Shown here: positions 42,498 to 51,723 of the stretch, in pieces
How positions within the stretch are numbered: the first letter of the stretch is position 1
Layout: each line of letters starts with the position of its first letter
DNA from: Flavobacteriales bacterium
GTDB taxonomy: Bacteria > Bacteroidota > Bacteroidia > Flavobacteriales_F > PHOS-HE28
Length of the DNA stretch: 64,000 nucleotides
Direction: 5' to 3'
Assembly (NCBI GenBank): GCA_016710015.1
Contig: JADJLR010000001.1
Location: 558,001 to 622,000, forward strand
Notes under the pieces: model-generated
Databases searched by the model: none
What the model saw: the letters and a program-made list of their open reading frames with translations, nothing else
Told to the model about the DNA's origin: nothing
Translations under genes and position numbers: made by a program

Positions 42498-45449
42498 CTA
42501 GCGAAGTACGGTGATGTGCCCTGTGAGCGTGTGTTCCACGCCGTCCGCGCCCATTGCGACCAGCGTATAGAAATAGGTACCGTCCGAAACGTGTTCACCG
42601 CTCATACTGCGGCCATCCCAAACCTCACCTACTCGTTTCAATTCATTCACCTTTTGACCCCAACGATTGTAGATGAGGACCTCCACACTCGTGATGTTCA
42701 CTGCGTCCATCAACAACAGATCGTTGTGGCGATCGCCGTTGGGAGTGAATACATTCGGAAGCGTGATCGAACTCGGGTTGCTTGACACGACCGAGGTGAC
42801 CAGAATGACTTGCGACACAGTTGAACTACACCCATCCAACGTGGCCGTGAGTTCCACCACATACTGACCCGGTGTGGTATACACGTTCGTCGGTGATGGA
42901 GCGGTACTGCTTTCACCGTCGCCCAGATCCCAAGAGAGCGTTGCATCCACCGGTGTGGTGGTGCTGTTGAATTGCACATTCAATGGTGCGAGGCCCGAAG
43001 TGGGAATCGCAGTGAAGGACGTATTCAATGGCGATGCCGTTACCGCAAGGCCATCGGAATCGGTTCCGCAGCCATTCGAAACCGAAGCGATGTACAGCCC
43101 GGGTGCAGAAACAACGAGCGTAGACCCCGAGGCACCCGTATTCCACGTAACGGAAGTCGCACTGGTGGCCGTTAGCACTGTGGTGGCACCCGGACAGAGG
43201 AACGTATTCCCCGAAACCGTGACCGTCGGTGGAACACCAACGACCACTTCCAATGATGCGGTGGACGAACCGCAGGAATTGGAGGCGGTGACGCTTACAG
43301 CACCCGGTGTATCCACGGTAATGGAAGCCGTTGTTGCCCCGGTGCTCCACACGTAGCTATCGCCACCGCTCGCCACCAATGTTGCGCTTTGGCCAGCGCA
43401 CAATTGGGGATCGCCAGAGATGGAGGCCGAAGGAAGCGGATCCACGACCACTTCGGCGCTGGCCTCTGCCGTACCGCAAGCGGATGTACCGGTGACTGTG
43501 TACGTGCCTGCTGCCTCCACGGTGATGGACGCGGTCGTGGTCTGGTCGTTCCAGACAAAGGAATCCGCACCGGTGGCGGTGAGGACCGTGCTTTCACCCG
43601 CACAGATGGAAAGATCACCGGAGATGCTCACCAACGGACTTGTGGCTTCCGTCACCGTAACGGATCCGGTAACAGAACCGCAGTTGTTCGATCCTGTGAC
43701 CGAATAAACACCCGGTGTGGTCACTGTGATGCTTGCCGTTGATTCGCCACCATCCCAAACGTATTGCGACGCTCCACTGACGGTGATCTCCGTGCTTTCA
43801 CCTGGACAGAGCTGCGTAATTCCGGAGAAGGAGAGTGTTGGTAAAGGATCCACGACCACCTCGGCGCTGGCTTGTGCCGTTCCGCAAACCGACGTTCCCG
43901 TAACGGTGTATGTACCCGCCTCGTCAACGGTGATGGATGAAGTTGTTGCCTGGTTGCTCCAGAGATAGGAAGTTGCACCTGCGGCCGAGAGGACGGTGCT
44001 CTCCCCTGCACAGATGGCAAGATCCCCGGAGATGCCCACCACCGGGTCCGCAGCTTGTGTAACGGAGATCGACTCGGTGGCCGATCCGCAGTTGTTGGAT
44101 CCACTGACGGAATAGATACCCGGCGTGGTCACCGTGATGCTCGCGGTAAAGTCCCCGGTGCTCCAGATGTATTGGGAAGCACCACTGGCAGTTAGGACGG
44201 TGCTTTGTCCGGGGCAGATCTGCGGAACGCCGGAAATGGTGACGGTGACACCAGTAGCTTGGATCACTTCCACAGAACCCGATCCCGATCCACACGCATT
44301 GGTTCCCACCACTGAAAAAGTGCCTAGGCTGGTCACCGAGATGGAGCCAGTGGTCTCTCCAGTGCTCCAGAGGTAGGAGTCCGCTCCGGTGGCGGTCAAC
44401 ACCACCTCATCACCGGGACAAAGGCTCACGGGGCCGCTGGGAACCATGGTAACGGTCGGTCCATTGCCAGCGGGGATACTGACCGTTCCGCAGATGGGAT
44501 CAACGCAATCGGTCTGGGCGCAGAGGGTGAGGATCACGGTAGCGAGATCACCGGGACCTGCGGTGTATGTCGTATTCAAGGCATTCGGATCGCCGAAAGT
44601 CCCGGTACCTCCTTGCCATTGCACACTCGTGAACGTGCCCCCGATCACTTCCCCAGTGAGTGTCACTGTGCCCGTGCCTCCACAGAGCACACCGTCGACT
44701 TCGGCTTGCACGAATAGCGGATCGAAGGGGGCTTGGCAACCGTAATTCACATAACTGACATCCGGCACGCCAGGCCAAGAGAATTCCACGGTACCACCAT
44801 CGGTTTCGCCGTTCTGGCCACCATAGGTCCCTTCGGTATTCACCAACAACTCGCGCACATAACTCACCGTATCGCTGCAGTTCGTTGCATTATCGAAGAG
44901 GATCAGGGTACGCACGCCCATGCCGACCGGCGGGGTCGGACTAGCGGGCTGCCCAGCGGCCGGGCTATTGGCGAAATGCCCGGCGGTATTCCCCGCATTC
45001 TGGAAGATCAGGTAAATGGTATCGGTAAGGGCCTCGAAGGAATTGCCCACCAAGCACATTTCCGTGCTGGTGACCAAGAGGACCGAACTGCCCGGGGGGA
45101 TCACACCGCCCGGAGGTTCCAGCAAGAAGCCGCAACTCACGATGGTGGAATTGAGCTGCTCGGTGATCGAAGCGGTCGTGGTATTCTGCACGATCCCACG
45201 CCACGTGCCATTGGGCCAATTCGCTTCCAGATCGGACAGCGCAATGGGGTTCGGACCTGTGCGGAACCGCACCATTTCATTTTGGCCTTCGCTGCTTCCG
45301 TCGCACGTAGCGAATGGATTGCACGCATCCACTAGAATGCTCTCGATCTCAAGGCATTGAGTTGGGATCTGTGCGAACAAGGACGCGGTCAGGGCGTGTG
45401 CTCCAAATAGGATGGCCACGAGACCGGAACGAAGGGCGGAACGATGCAT
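42498..45449 (-). CDS. Very large repeat adhesin with gliding-motility C-terminal domain
   Basis: A 983-residue protein with signal peptide (VAILFGAHALTASLFAQ). The N-terminal 260 residues include ESILVDACNPFATCDGSSEG and FSWPGVPDVSYVNYGC, a lamin-tail-like domain common in Bacteroidota. From about 335 to 790, roughly seven Ig-like repeats of about 66-73 residues follow, each with VSISGD-LSICAGESTVLTA and a SxCGTAxAS ending; the DNA repeats are still similar enough to recombine. A PKD domain and a CHU_C sorting domain (LPNVFTPNGDRHNDLLL) close it. It is probably an adhesin. Repeat number may vary between isolates or be miscounted in assembly. Confidence 0.88.
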   Translation of the reverse strand: MHRSALRSGLVAILFGAHALTASLFAQIPTQCLEIESILVDACNPFATCDGSSEGQNEMVRFRTGPNPIALSDLEANWPNGTWRGIVQNTTTASITEQLNSTIVSCGFLLEPPGGVIPPGSSVLLVTSTEMCLVGNSFEALTDTIYLIFQNAGNTAGHFANSPAAGQPASPTPPVGMGVRTLILFDNATNCSDTVSYVRELLVNTEGTYGGQNGETDGGTVEFSWPGVPDVSYVNYGCQAPFDPLFVQAEVDGVLCGGTGTVTLTGEVIGGTFTSVQWQGGTGTFGDPNALNTTYTAGPGDLATVILTLCAQTDCVDPICGTVSIPAGNGPTVTMVPSGPVSLCPGDEVVLTATGADSYLWSTGETTGSISVTSLGTFSVVGTNACGSGSGSVEVIQATGVTVTISGVPQICPGQSTVLTASGASQYIWSTGDFTASITVTTPGIYSVSGSNNCGSATESISVTQAADPVVGISGDLAICAGESTVLSAAGATSYLWSNQATTSSITVDEAGTYTVTGTSVCGTAQASAEVVVDPLPTLSFSGITQLCPGESTEITVSGASQYVWDGGESTASITVTTPGVYSVTGSNNCGSVTGSVTVTEATSPLVSISGDLSICAGESTVLTATGADSFVWNDQTTTASITVEAAGTYTVTGTSACGTAEASAEVVVDPLPSASISGDPQLCAGQSATLVASGGDSYVWSTGATTASITVDTPGAVSVTASNSCGSSTASLEVVVGVPPTVTVSGNTFLCPGATTVLTATSATSVTWNTGASGSTLVVSAPGLYIASVSNGCGTDSDGLAVTASPLNTSFTAIPTSGLAPLNVQFNSTTTPVDATLSWDLGDGESSTAPSPTNVYTTPGQYVVELTATLDGCSSTVSQVILVTSVVSSNPSSITLPNVFTPNGDRHNDLLLMDAVNITSVEVLIYNRWGQKVNELKRVGEVWDGRSMSGEHVSDGTYFYTLVAMGADGVEHTLTGHITVLR

Positions 45450-45578
45450 TCTTGAGGATGACGGAATTCGGGGTGTAAAGGTCGCTCGATCGGCTGAACC
45501 TCAGCGCCATGGATGTTAGGAGAATGTCAACAAAGTCCGAACTCGGCAACAAGATCGAGCAGCCCGATGAAAACCCGG

Positions 45579-46361
45579 TCAGGCGGACCGATCCTTAGCG
45601 CGTTGCCAATAGGTCTCCATTTCGACCAAGGTCATCTCCCCCATCACCTTGCCGTCTTTGGCACTTTCGGTCTCCAAGAACTGGAAGCGCTGAATGAACT
45701 TGCGGTTGGTCCGTTCCAAGGCCTCGTCGGGGTCGATGTCCAAGAAGCGTGCGTAGTTCACCAGACTGAAAAGGACATCGCCCAATTCCTCAGCTTGTTT
45801 ATCGCTGCCGTTCTCCACCTCGTGTTTCAATTCGCCCAGTTCCTCGTTCACCTTGGCCCAGACCTGATCGCGATGGTCCCAATCGAACCCGACGCCGCGC
45901 GCCTTGTCCTGAATGCGGATCGCTTTCACCATGCTGGGTAGGCCACGGGGCACCCCTTCCAGCACACTTTTGCGTTCACCGCTCTCGCCTTTCTCCGCCA
46001 GTTTGATCTTCTCCCAATTCGCTTTCACCTCGGCTTCATCCTTCACGTTGACATCACCATAGATGTGCGGATGCCTCCGGATCAGCTTTTCACAAATGCC
46101 ATTGAGCACCTCGGTGATGTCGAACGCCCCTTGCTCGTTTCCGATCTTGGCGTAGAAGACCATGTGCAGCAAAAGATCTCCCAGCTCTTTCTTCACTTCG
46201 GGGAGGTCGTTGTTCAAGATGGCATCGCCCAACTCGTAGGTCTCCTCGATCGTCAATGGGCGCAAGGTCTCCATGGTCTGCTTGCGGTCCCACGGGCACT
46301 CGGCGCGAAGCGTGTCCATGATCTCCAACAGGCGTAAGAAGGCGGTGGCTCGTGGATCCAT
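45579..46361 (-). CDS. mazG: Nucleoside triphosphate pyrophosphohydrolase MazG
   Basis: A 260-residue cytosolic protein from ATG 46361; the longer frame to 46421 is not supported. Two MazG domains are present: ECPWDRKQTMETLRP near 21, EETYELGDAILNN near 40, EELGDLLLHMVFYAK-type helix with the metal-binding ExxE-ExxD, and the second set VNEELGELKHEVEN and AEELGDVLFSLVNYA near 188-218. MazG hydrolyses NTPs to NMPs and pyrophosphate and limits stress signalling. It is divergent from the GT87-like gene. Confidence 0.93.
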   Translation of the reverse strand: MDPRATAFLRLLEIMDTLRAECPWDRKQTMETLRPLTIEETYELGDAILNNDLPEVKKELGDLLLHMVFYAKIGNEQGAFDITEVLNGICEKLIRRHPHIYGDVNVKDEAEVKANWEKIKLAEKGESGERKSVLEGVPRGLPSMVKAIRIQDKARGVGFDWDHRDQVWAKVNEELGELKHEVENGSDKQAEELGDVLFSLVNYARFLDIDPDEALERTNRKFIQRFQFLETESAKDGKVMGEMTLVEMETYWQRAKDRSA

Positions 46362-46432
46362 GGCGGAAATGTATGGACACGGTCCAAATCGGTTTGCCGA
46401 GGAGTTCGACGGATCGCGCACCTTCGCAGTGC

Positions 46433-47644
46433 ATGGGCTTCTGGAACCGTTACCCGAACCGCTTCACGGTGATCCTTGGTGTGGTCGCGCTGTTGCTCTT
46501 CGTATTGGAACACGTCAACGGACGGTTCTGGTTGAATGACTTCCGCGTGTACTACGGCGCCGGCGAAGCACTCCTAAATGGTGAACCATTATACGGTGTG
46601 GCGCACGGACTTGGAACGGGCATGTTCAAATACGCTCCAGCCTTGGCCTTGTTCTACGCACTTTTCGCTGGTTGCCGTACCGTGCTCCATTGCCGCTTCG
46701 ATCCAGATGTACGATCAGCATCGCTTTCGTGGATGGCATGCGACGGATCGATCGTTTGGTACGCGAACGTTGGTTGAACGGGGAACAGGCATCCTACGTA
46801 CCGCTTTTCATCACGGCATTGGTCGGTGTGGTCCACCTGCACCGGGAGTTGCATTTGGGCAATATCAACATGATGTTGCTGTGGATGCTGGTGGTCGCTC
46901 TGGAAGCGTTGTTGCAGGATAGGCCATTGCGCGGTGGTATGATCTCGGGCTGGCGATCCTGGCGAAACCGCACTTCCTGGTGCTTTTGCCGCTGTTGGCG
47001 CTTCGAAGAAAGTGGAACCTCGGCGGCATGGTGCTGGCGACGATCTCCGCTGGAGTGCTTATGCCTGCGTTCTTCCTCGGTTGGGAGGGAACATCGCTGT
47101 ACACCGAATTGGCTGCACGAGATGTCCGCCCACAACGCCCCTCATCTACACGGGCGGCGATGATCATCGGTCGGTAAATACCATCTATTCCTTCATTCAT
47201 CGCGCCGCGCTTCAATACTTCATAGGCGCACCTTCCAACGTTGAGGTCGTTGCTATCCTCGCCGTGATCGCCTTGTTCATTGGGGGCTTCGTCCTGTGGA
47301 ACCGAAAGCAGCGAAACAACGATCGGGACTTCAGCTTCGAGTACCTCTTGTTGGTGGGTCTGGTGCCCTGCATCACACTGACCGATACGGAGCACTTCTT
47401 GCTCGCACTGCCATTGGTGACCTACCTCGTTCATCGGTCGCTGCATGCGGCGGATCAACGCTGGCTCTTGGCCTTCACTGTACCGCTCTTGTTCGCATAC
47501 GGTGGTAACTGGGAAGATGCACTCGGTCCGCTTTCCGATCGATCGGTGCAAATAGGCGCATTGGGTATCGGGACCTTCGGCATCGCGATCCTGTGTTCCG
47601 TACTTTGGATACGATCGAACCGAATTCCTTCCACCGTGTCCTAG
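46433..47644 (+). pseudogene. GT87/DUF2029-like membrane glycosyltransferase broken by three one-base deletions
   Basis: The reading frame is scattered over three frames. Part 1 starts at ATG 46433 (MGFWNRYPNRFTVILGVVAL) and has the family block NDFRVYYGAGEALLNGEPLY and MFKYAPALALFYALF. It then continues as WLPYRAPL in frame -1, next as YDLGLAILAKPHFLVLLPL after about 46936, and again as PLIYTGGDDHRSVNTIYSF after about 47133, to TAG 47642-47644. Each shift is undone by adding one base to a short run (TTTT near 46668, GG near 46936, CCCC near 47133). The ancestral protein would be about 404 residues with eight or more helices, transferring a sugar from a polyprenyl donor at the membrane. Confidence 0.8.
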
Positions 47645-47648
47645 TCCC

Positions 47649-48950
47649 ATGCGCACCTTATTCTTCTCGTTGCTGTTCCTTCCGCTCGCCGGCCAAGCCC
47701 AAGAGCTGTACTTCCCACCGGTCATCGGCAATGCCTGGGAGACGGTGGATCCTGCGGAACTCGGTTGGTGTCCGGAGAATATCCCGGCACTCCTTCAATT
47801 CCTCGATGAGAGCAATAGTAAAGCCTTCATCGTGCTCAAGGACGGTCGCATCGTGATGGAGCACTACTTCGGAACATTCACGGTGGATAGCTCATGGTAT
47901 TGGGCCAGTGCCGGCAAGAGCTTGACCGCGTTCATGGTCGGCCTTGCGCAGGAGGATGGATTGCTGGACATCGATGAACCAACGAGCTTGTACTTGGGTG
48001 AAGGGTGGACAAGCTGCACACCGGAACAGGAAGCCGCGATCACGATCCGGAACCAATTGACCATGACCACCGGCTTGGACGATTCCGGCAACGTGGATTG
48101 CACCGATCCGGAATGCCTGACCTACCTCGCGGAACCATACACGCGGTGGGCATACCACAACGCACCCTACACCTTGTTGGATGGTGTGATCAGTGCAGCT
48201 ACGGGTCAAACGCTGAACGGTTATCTCTTCAGTGAACTTTCGCTGCCGACGGGTATGTATGGCACCTACTTGCCGATCGGATACAACAATGTATTCTTCA
48301 GCAAACCACGGGTGATGGCACGTTTCGGGTTGCTGTGCATGAACGGCGGAACGTGGAACGGCAATGTGATCATGAGCGATCCCGGCTACTTCGAAGCCAT
48401 GACCACACCCTCGCAAACCCTGAACGAAGCTTACGGCTATTTGTGGTGGTTGAACGGACAGTCGTCCTATCAACTTCCGGGACTTCAGTTGGAACTTCCG
48501 GGTCCCATCATGCCCGATGCCCCATTGGAAGCCTTCAACGCGTTGGGCAAGAATGGCCAGATCATCAACGTGGTGCCGTCGCAAGGACTGGTGGTTGTGC
48601 GTATGGGGAACTTGCCGGACGGTCTTTTCGTTCCGAATCTGTACAACAACGAGATCTGGCAATACCTGAATGCGGTGATCTGCGCACCGACATCGGTGAA
48701 TGTTCCGGTGAATGAAGTCGCGCTGGAGTTGTACCCCAACCCCACCCAGGACCGGTTGCACATAACGCTGCCTGCGGGAGACCATGAAGGCGAGTTGCGT
48801 ATCCTGGATGCACTCGGAAGGGAAGTGCTCACCCAGCAGATCCTATCAGCCAATACAGCGATCGGCTTGCAGAAGCTATCACCCGGCAGCTACCGATGTG
48901 TGTTGACCACGGACAGGGGGCTAGTGGTTCGCGGCTTTGTGAAGGAATGA
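47649..48950 (+). CDS. Secreted serine hydrolase (beta-lactamase family) with T9SS sorting domain
   Basis: A 433-residue protein with a signal peptide (FFSLLFLPLAGQAQ). The catalytic SxxK motif is S87-A-G-K90 and the Tyr motif is Y168-H-N170; the third motif is not clear (GKNGQIINVVPSQG near 300 is a candidate). This is the class C beta-lactamase/DD-peptidase fold, often an esterase or peptidase in secreted members. From about 360 onwards a type A T9SS domain follows (LYPNPTQDRLHITLPAG...LDALGREVLTQ). Starts four bases after the broken GT87-like gene. Confidence 0.9.
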   Translation: MRTLFFSLLFLPLAGQAQELYFPPVIGNAWETVDPAELGWCPENIPALLQFLDESNSKAFIVLKDGRIVMEHYFGTFTVDSSWYWASAGKSLTAFMVGLAQEDGLLDIDEPTSLYLGEGWTSCTPEQEAAITIRNQLTMTTGLDDSGNVDCTDPECLTYLAEPYTRWAYHNAPYTLLDGVISAATGQTLNGYLFSELSLPTGMYGTYLPIGYNNVFFSKPRVMARFGLLCMNGGTWNGNVIMSDPGYFEAMTTPSQTLNEAYGYLWWLNGQSSYQLPGLQLELPGPIMPDAPLEAFNALGKNGQIINVVPSQGLVVVRMGNLPDGLFVPNLYNNEIWQYLNAVICAPTSVNVPVNEVALELYPNPTQDRLHITLPAGDHEGELRILDALGREVLTQQILSANTAIGLQKLSPGSYRCVLTTDRGLVVRGFVKE

Positions 48951-48995
48951 GGAAGGACGCTGGATGCTTTCTCGGCACTATCTTGTCTATCGGTG

Positions 48996-50150
48996 ATGGA
49001 CGAGAAAACCGACGATCTGACTGTGCATTTGGAGCACCTCCTGCGTGATGCGACCCGATGCATCGCGATCAATTTCCGGTACGATACGCGGCTCATCGCG
49101 GCGGCCAAACGCGCTGGTACGAAATGGAGCGCGACCCACAAGCGATGGTACACGCCCAATACACCTAGGGATCTGAAGAACATCTTCGCGGCCTTCAAAG
49201 GAGTGGCATGGGTGGACATGAATGGGCTACGGAAGAACCCAGAAAAGCTGATCCGCAAGCCATCTGTGCCGTCCCCACGGTCAGGATCCGATCCAAAACC
49301 ATTGAATCCAACGCAGACCGAGGCACTGGATGCTATGCGCCGGAAACTGGAGATCGCCCGATACAGCACCAACACCATCAATACTTACTTGAGTGCGACC
49401 AAGCAACTGTTCCAACACTTCCCCACTCAACGCCCGGACGAGATCAGAACGGAGGACATCGAAGCCTACCAACACCACTTGGCCTCAACTCGTAAGGTCA
49501 GCAACAGCTATCTCAACCAGGTGGTGAACGCTGTTCGGTACTATTACAAGGATGTATTGAGCGAACCACAGCGTGTAAAATTCATTGAACGACCGCGCGG
49601 TGAACGCAAGCTGCCCAAGGTGCTAAGCGAGGAAAAAGTAGCGGCGATCCTGAAGGCCGTGGACAACACCAAGCACAAGTGCATACTGATGTTGATCTAC
49701 TCGGCAGGGCTGCGGCTGGGCGAATTGCTGGCCTTGGAGCGCACCGACATTATCCCCGAACGCAAGCAAGTGCTCATACGTGGTGGGAAAGGAGGCAAGG
49801 ATCGCATTACACTGTTGAGCGAAAAGATGCTTGCGCTACTAACCGTATACTTGGATAGGTACAGACCACGGACCTACCTATTCGAAAGCCCAGAGGGTGG
49901 CATGTATTCCGCAACAAGTGTCCAAATGGTCTTCAAGCGTGCTAAAAAGAAGGCGGGGGTAACCGCACCCGCAACAGTACATACGCTTCGACATTCCTTC
50001 GCAACACATCTTTTGGAGAATGGTACCGATCTGCGCTACATTCAAACCCTGTTAGGCCATGCTTCCAGCAAGACCACAGAGATCTACACACATGTCAGCA
50101 CAAAGGCCATTGGCAAGATCCGAAGCCCGTTGGATAACTTGGACGTGTAA
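48996..50150 (+). CDS. Tyrosine recombinase of the cassette array (no IntI-specific insertion)
   Basis: A 384-residue site-specific recombinase from ATG 48996 (a GTG lies one codon upstream). Catalytic residues are R240 (AGLRLGEL), K265 or K268 (GGKGGKD), H329-x-x-R332 (HTLRHSF), H355 (LLGHAS) and Y364 (TEIYTHVS). A SAM-like core-binding domain spans about 106-195. An extra N-terminal domain covers 20-75 (CIAINFRYDTRLIAAAKRAG, WSATHKRWYTP). The helix that all IntI proteins insert between motifs II and III is missing: only about 60 residues separate K268 from H329. The tail IRSPLDNLDV resembles IntI and Bacteroidota Xer-like proteins. It faces the cassettes. Confidence 0.92.
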   Translation: MDEKTDDLTVHLEHLLRDATRCIAINFRYDTRLIAAAKRAGTKWSATHKRWYTPNTPRDLKNIFAAFKGVAWVDMNGLRKNPEKLIRKPSVPSPRSGSDPKPLNPTQTEALDAMRRKLEIARYSTNTINTYLSATKQLFQHFPTQRPDEIRTEDIEAYQHHLASTRKVSNSYLNQVVNAVRYYYKDVLSEPQRVKFIERPRGERKLPKVLSEEKVAAILKAVDNTKHKCILMLIYSAGLRLGELLALERTDIIPERKQVLIRGGKGGKDRITLLSEKMLALLTVYLDRYRPRTYLFESPEGGMYSATSVQMVFKRAKKKAGVTAPATVHTLRHSFATHLLENGTDLRYIQTLLGHASSKTTEIYTHVSTKAIGKIRSPLDNLDV

Positions 50151-50212
50151 TGTGCATAGGCTGAACCATAGGAGAAATAAACCACATATGTTCACAACCG
50201 AGTAGTTATGCC
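50151..50212 (+). other. attI-like junction between the recombinase gene and the first cassette
   Basis: The 55-bp gap after the recombinase ends in CACAAC-CGAGTA-GTTATGCC (50193-50212): inverted AAC and GTT boxes 6 bases apart, as in a simple core site. The crossover is inferred at G50205|T50206, because the next unit starts TTATGCCACAGCCC, the same start as C2 and C4. Confidence 0.6.
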
Positions 50213-50250
50213 ACAGCCCAATACGCCGACGCACTAAACCCATCGCCCGG

Positions 50251-50703
50251 ATGAATACGACCAATGCACCAGAACCACGACTACTCATTGACAAACATTT
50301 AGATGTGTACGACTATGTTGAGGCAAGGCGCGAGTGGAAGAAGGGAGACGTTCTCTCGGTATGCTACCCAAGTGCAGCGGAGCAAATGGGGTTTTCTGAT
50401 GGGCTGTTTACCATTCGGATAGAGTTCATGTTTCTGATAATGGACCCAGAGCGCAACAGCCTGCGATTGACGGACTGGAAGCACGACCAGCGATGGCTGG
50501 TGCCGGTGGACATTGTTACAGCACAACCAGCACGATGGATACATGATTGGTCTACCAAGGTCGCAGAGCGTTACTTGTCACAGATAAAGACAGCGAAAGC
50601 CGTTGGCCCATACGTTGACTACGACTTGCCAGTTGACCCATTGTTGGCCGAGAATACACGACAAATGATTGCGACCAAGTACGACCAACTTTTCAAGCGA
50701 TAG
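50251..50703 (+). CDS. Cassette C1 protein of unknown function
   Basis: A 150-residue soluble, acidic protein from ATG 50251, 45 bases after the cassette start; no signal peptide or helix for a membrane. WKHDQRWLVPVDIVTAQP near 77-94 and LAENTRQMIATKY near the end are its most regular parts. I know no family. A decayed relative is found at 53336-53950 in cassette C3, sharing GLFTIRIEF and the DNA CTGTTTACCATTCGGATAG. The 200 bases between stop and attC are non-coding but contain a block (50731-50800) that is also present in C3. Confidence 0.7.
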   Translation: MNTTNAPEPRLLIDKHLDVYDYVEARREWKKGDVLSVCYPSAAEQMGFSDGLFTIRIEFMFLIMDPERNSLRLTDWKHDQRWLVPVDIVTAQPARWIHDWSTKVAERYLSQIKTAKAVGPYVDYDLPVDPLLAENTRQMIATKYDQLFKR

Positions 50704-50903
50704 CTCCGGAGTGGCGTTACGTTCATGGCATCACCATACCCATACACGGTTTCGCTCATGACGTGGTATACGGGCAGATGCTCTTGGGCCGGTTCTGCGT
50801 TGGGCCTTGTAGTTACCTCGCTCCACATGCGTGCCCATGGCGCAACGTCTGACAACTCCTTACGCTTGGACTTGAAAAGAGAAAAGAGAAATGAAAAGGC
50901 CGT

Positions 50904-50968
50904 GGCATAACAGCCCCTTGTCGCAACCCTCCTTCGTCGGCCTTCGTCAAGCGGCGGAACGTTATGCC
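50904..50968 (+). repeat. attC-like site 1 (end of cassette C1)
   Basis: Left outer box GGCATAAC (50904-50911), inner box GCCCCTTGTCG (50913-50923), 21-base loop, inner box CGTCAAGCGGC (50945-50955), GGAAC, right outer box GTTATGCC (50961-50968). The inner boxes pair 9 of 11. The outer pairing continues beyond the boxes for about seven bases (AGGCCGT with ACAGCCC), giving roughly 15-base arms. Confidence 0.85.
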
Positions 50969-51145
50969 ACAGCCCAATACGCCTACGCGCAAAGCCGACG
51001 CACGAAAATACAACAGAACCCGGCCCGGCTGAGAACCCAGAAAAGGGCGGCAGCCAATGCCGCCCGAGAACTTCGGGTAAAGACGAAATCAGCTCAATTG
51101 TTTTCGGTGGACGCAATTCACCGGTTTGTCTATTTTGGCGCATCC

Positions 51146-51721
51146 ATGTCGGAGTTGCTAGGGTTTCATACGTGCAAACAAGACAACGGCGAAGATTACG
51201 TCCTCGCGAACGCTCCATTTCCGTCAAGGTATAGCGATAAACACCCGGAAAGAGACCCATTCCTTGGTGAGGGCCGATATCTTTGGTACAACGACCTTAA
51301 TCAGGCTCATTGGTGGGGTGAGTGTAGACTTAAATGCCCATACTATGTCTTAGAAATCGGCGTTCCTTACTCGGAAGGCGACTTCTACGACCTTTGTGAG
51401 CCAGACAATCAGCAACTCTTTGGCACCGTAGTTCGGAAGCTTGAAGAGTTCGGTCACTTAGCCATTGACGAGCCAATTGGCAAGATTCTTGAGTTCATTA
51501 GAATCCTTGCTAGAGATGACCCAAATTGGAACATTAAACTCTTCACAGTCGTTAGAGGAGAGGAGCGAAAACACGGGGGGCGCTACCCACGTAACTTCAG
51601 AAGAGTCTCACCCGGGAGATCGTTCTTTGAACTTGCGCCAGTCTTTGTCCTTTGCGTCTATGAGGAATATGACCTAGCTTTGCTGCGCAAGCGAATGGTT
51701 GGAAACAACATAAGTCGCTAG
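51146..51721 (+). CDS. Cassette C2 protein 1, possible ADP-ribosyltransferase-like toxin
   Basis: A 191-residue protein from ATG 51146; the open frame upstream to 50891 runs through the attC and is not coding. HPERDPFLGEGRYLWYNDL near 33-51 and NQAHWWGE resemble the glycine-aromatic loop and following helix of DUF3990/ADP-ribosyltransferase-like toxins (GxGxYxxxxxxxAxxWA), but the match is by eye and weak. The 3' end is followed after two bases by the 114-residue protein and then by a SecB-like gene. If the fold is right, this is a toxin. A leader of 184 bases separates it from the cassette start. Confidence 0.55.
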   Translation: MSELLGFHTCKQDNGEDYVLANAPFPSRYSDKHPERDPFLGEGRYLWYNDLNQAHWWGECRLKCPYYVLEIGVPYSEGDFYDLCEPDNQQLFGTVVRKLEEFGHLAIDEPIGKILEFIRILARDDPNWNIKLFTVVRGEERKHGGRYPRNFRRVSPGRSFFELAPVFVLCVYEEYDLALLRKRMVGNNISR

Positions 51722-51723
51722 AA

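Noticed and set aside
48996..50150. Classical integron integrase (IntI)
   Set aside because: The IntI-specific insertion between motifs II and III is absent and an unrelated N-terminal domain is present.
50891..51145. N-terminal extension of the first C2 gene through attC-like site 1
   Set aside because: The 85 extra codons translate a recombination site and its leader; ATG 51146 starts the part with regular protein composition.
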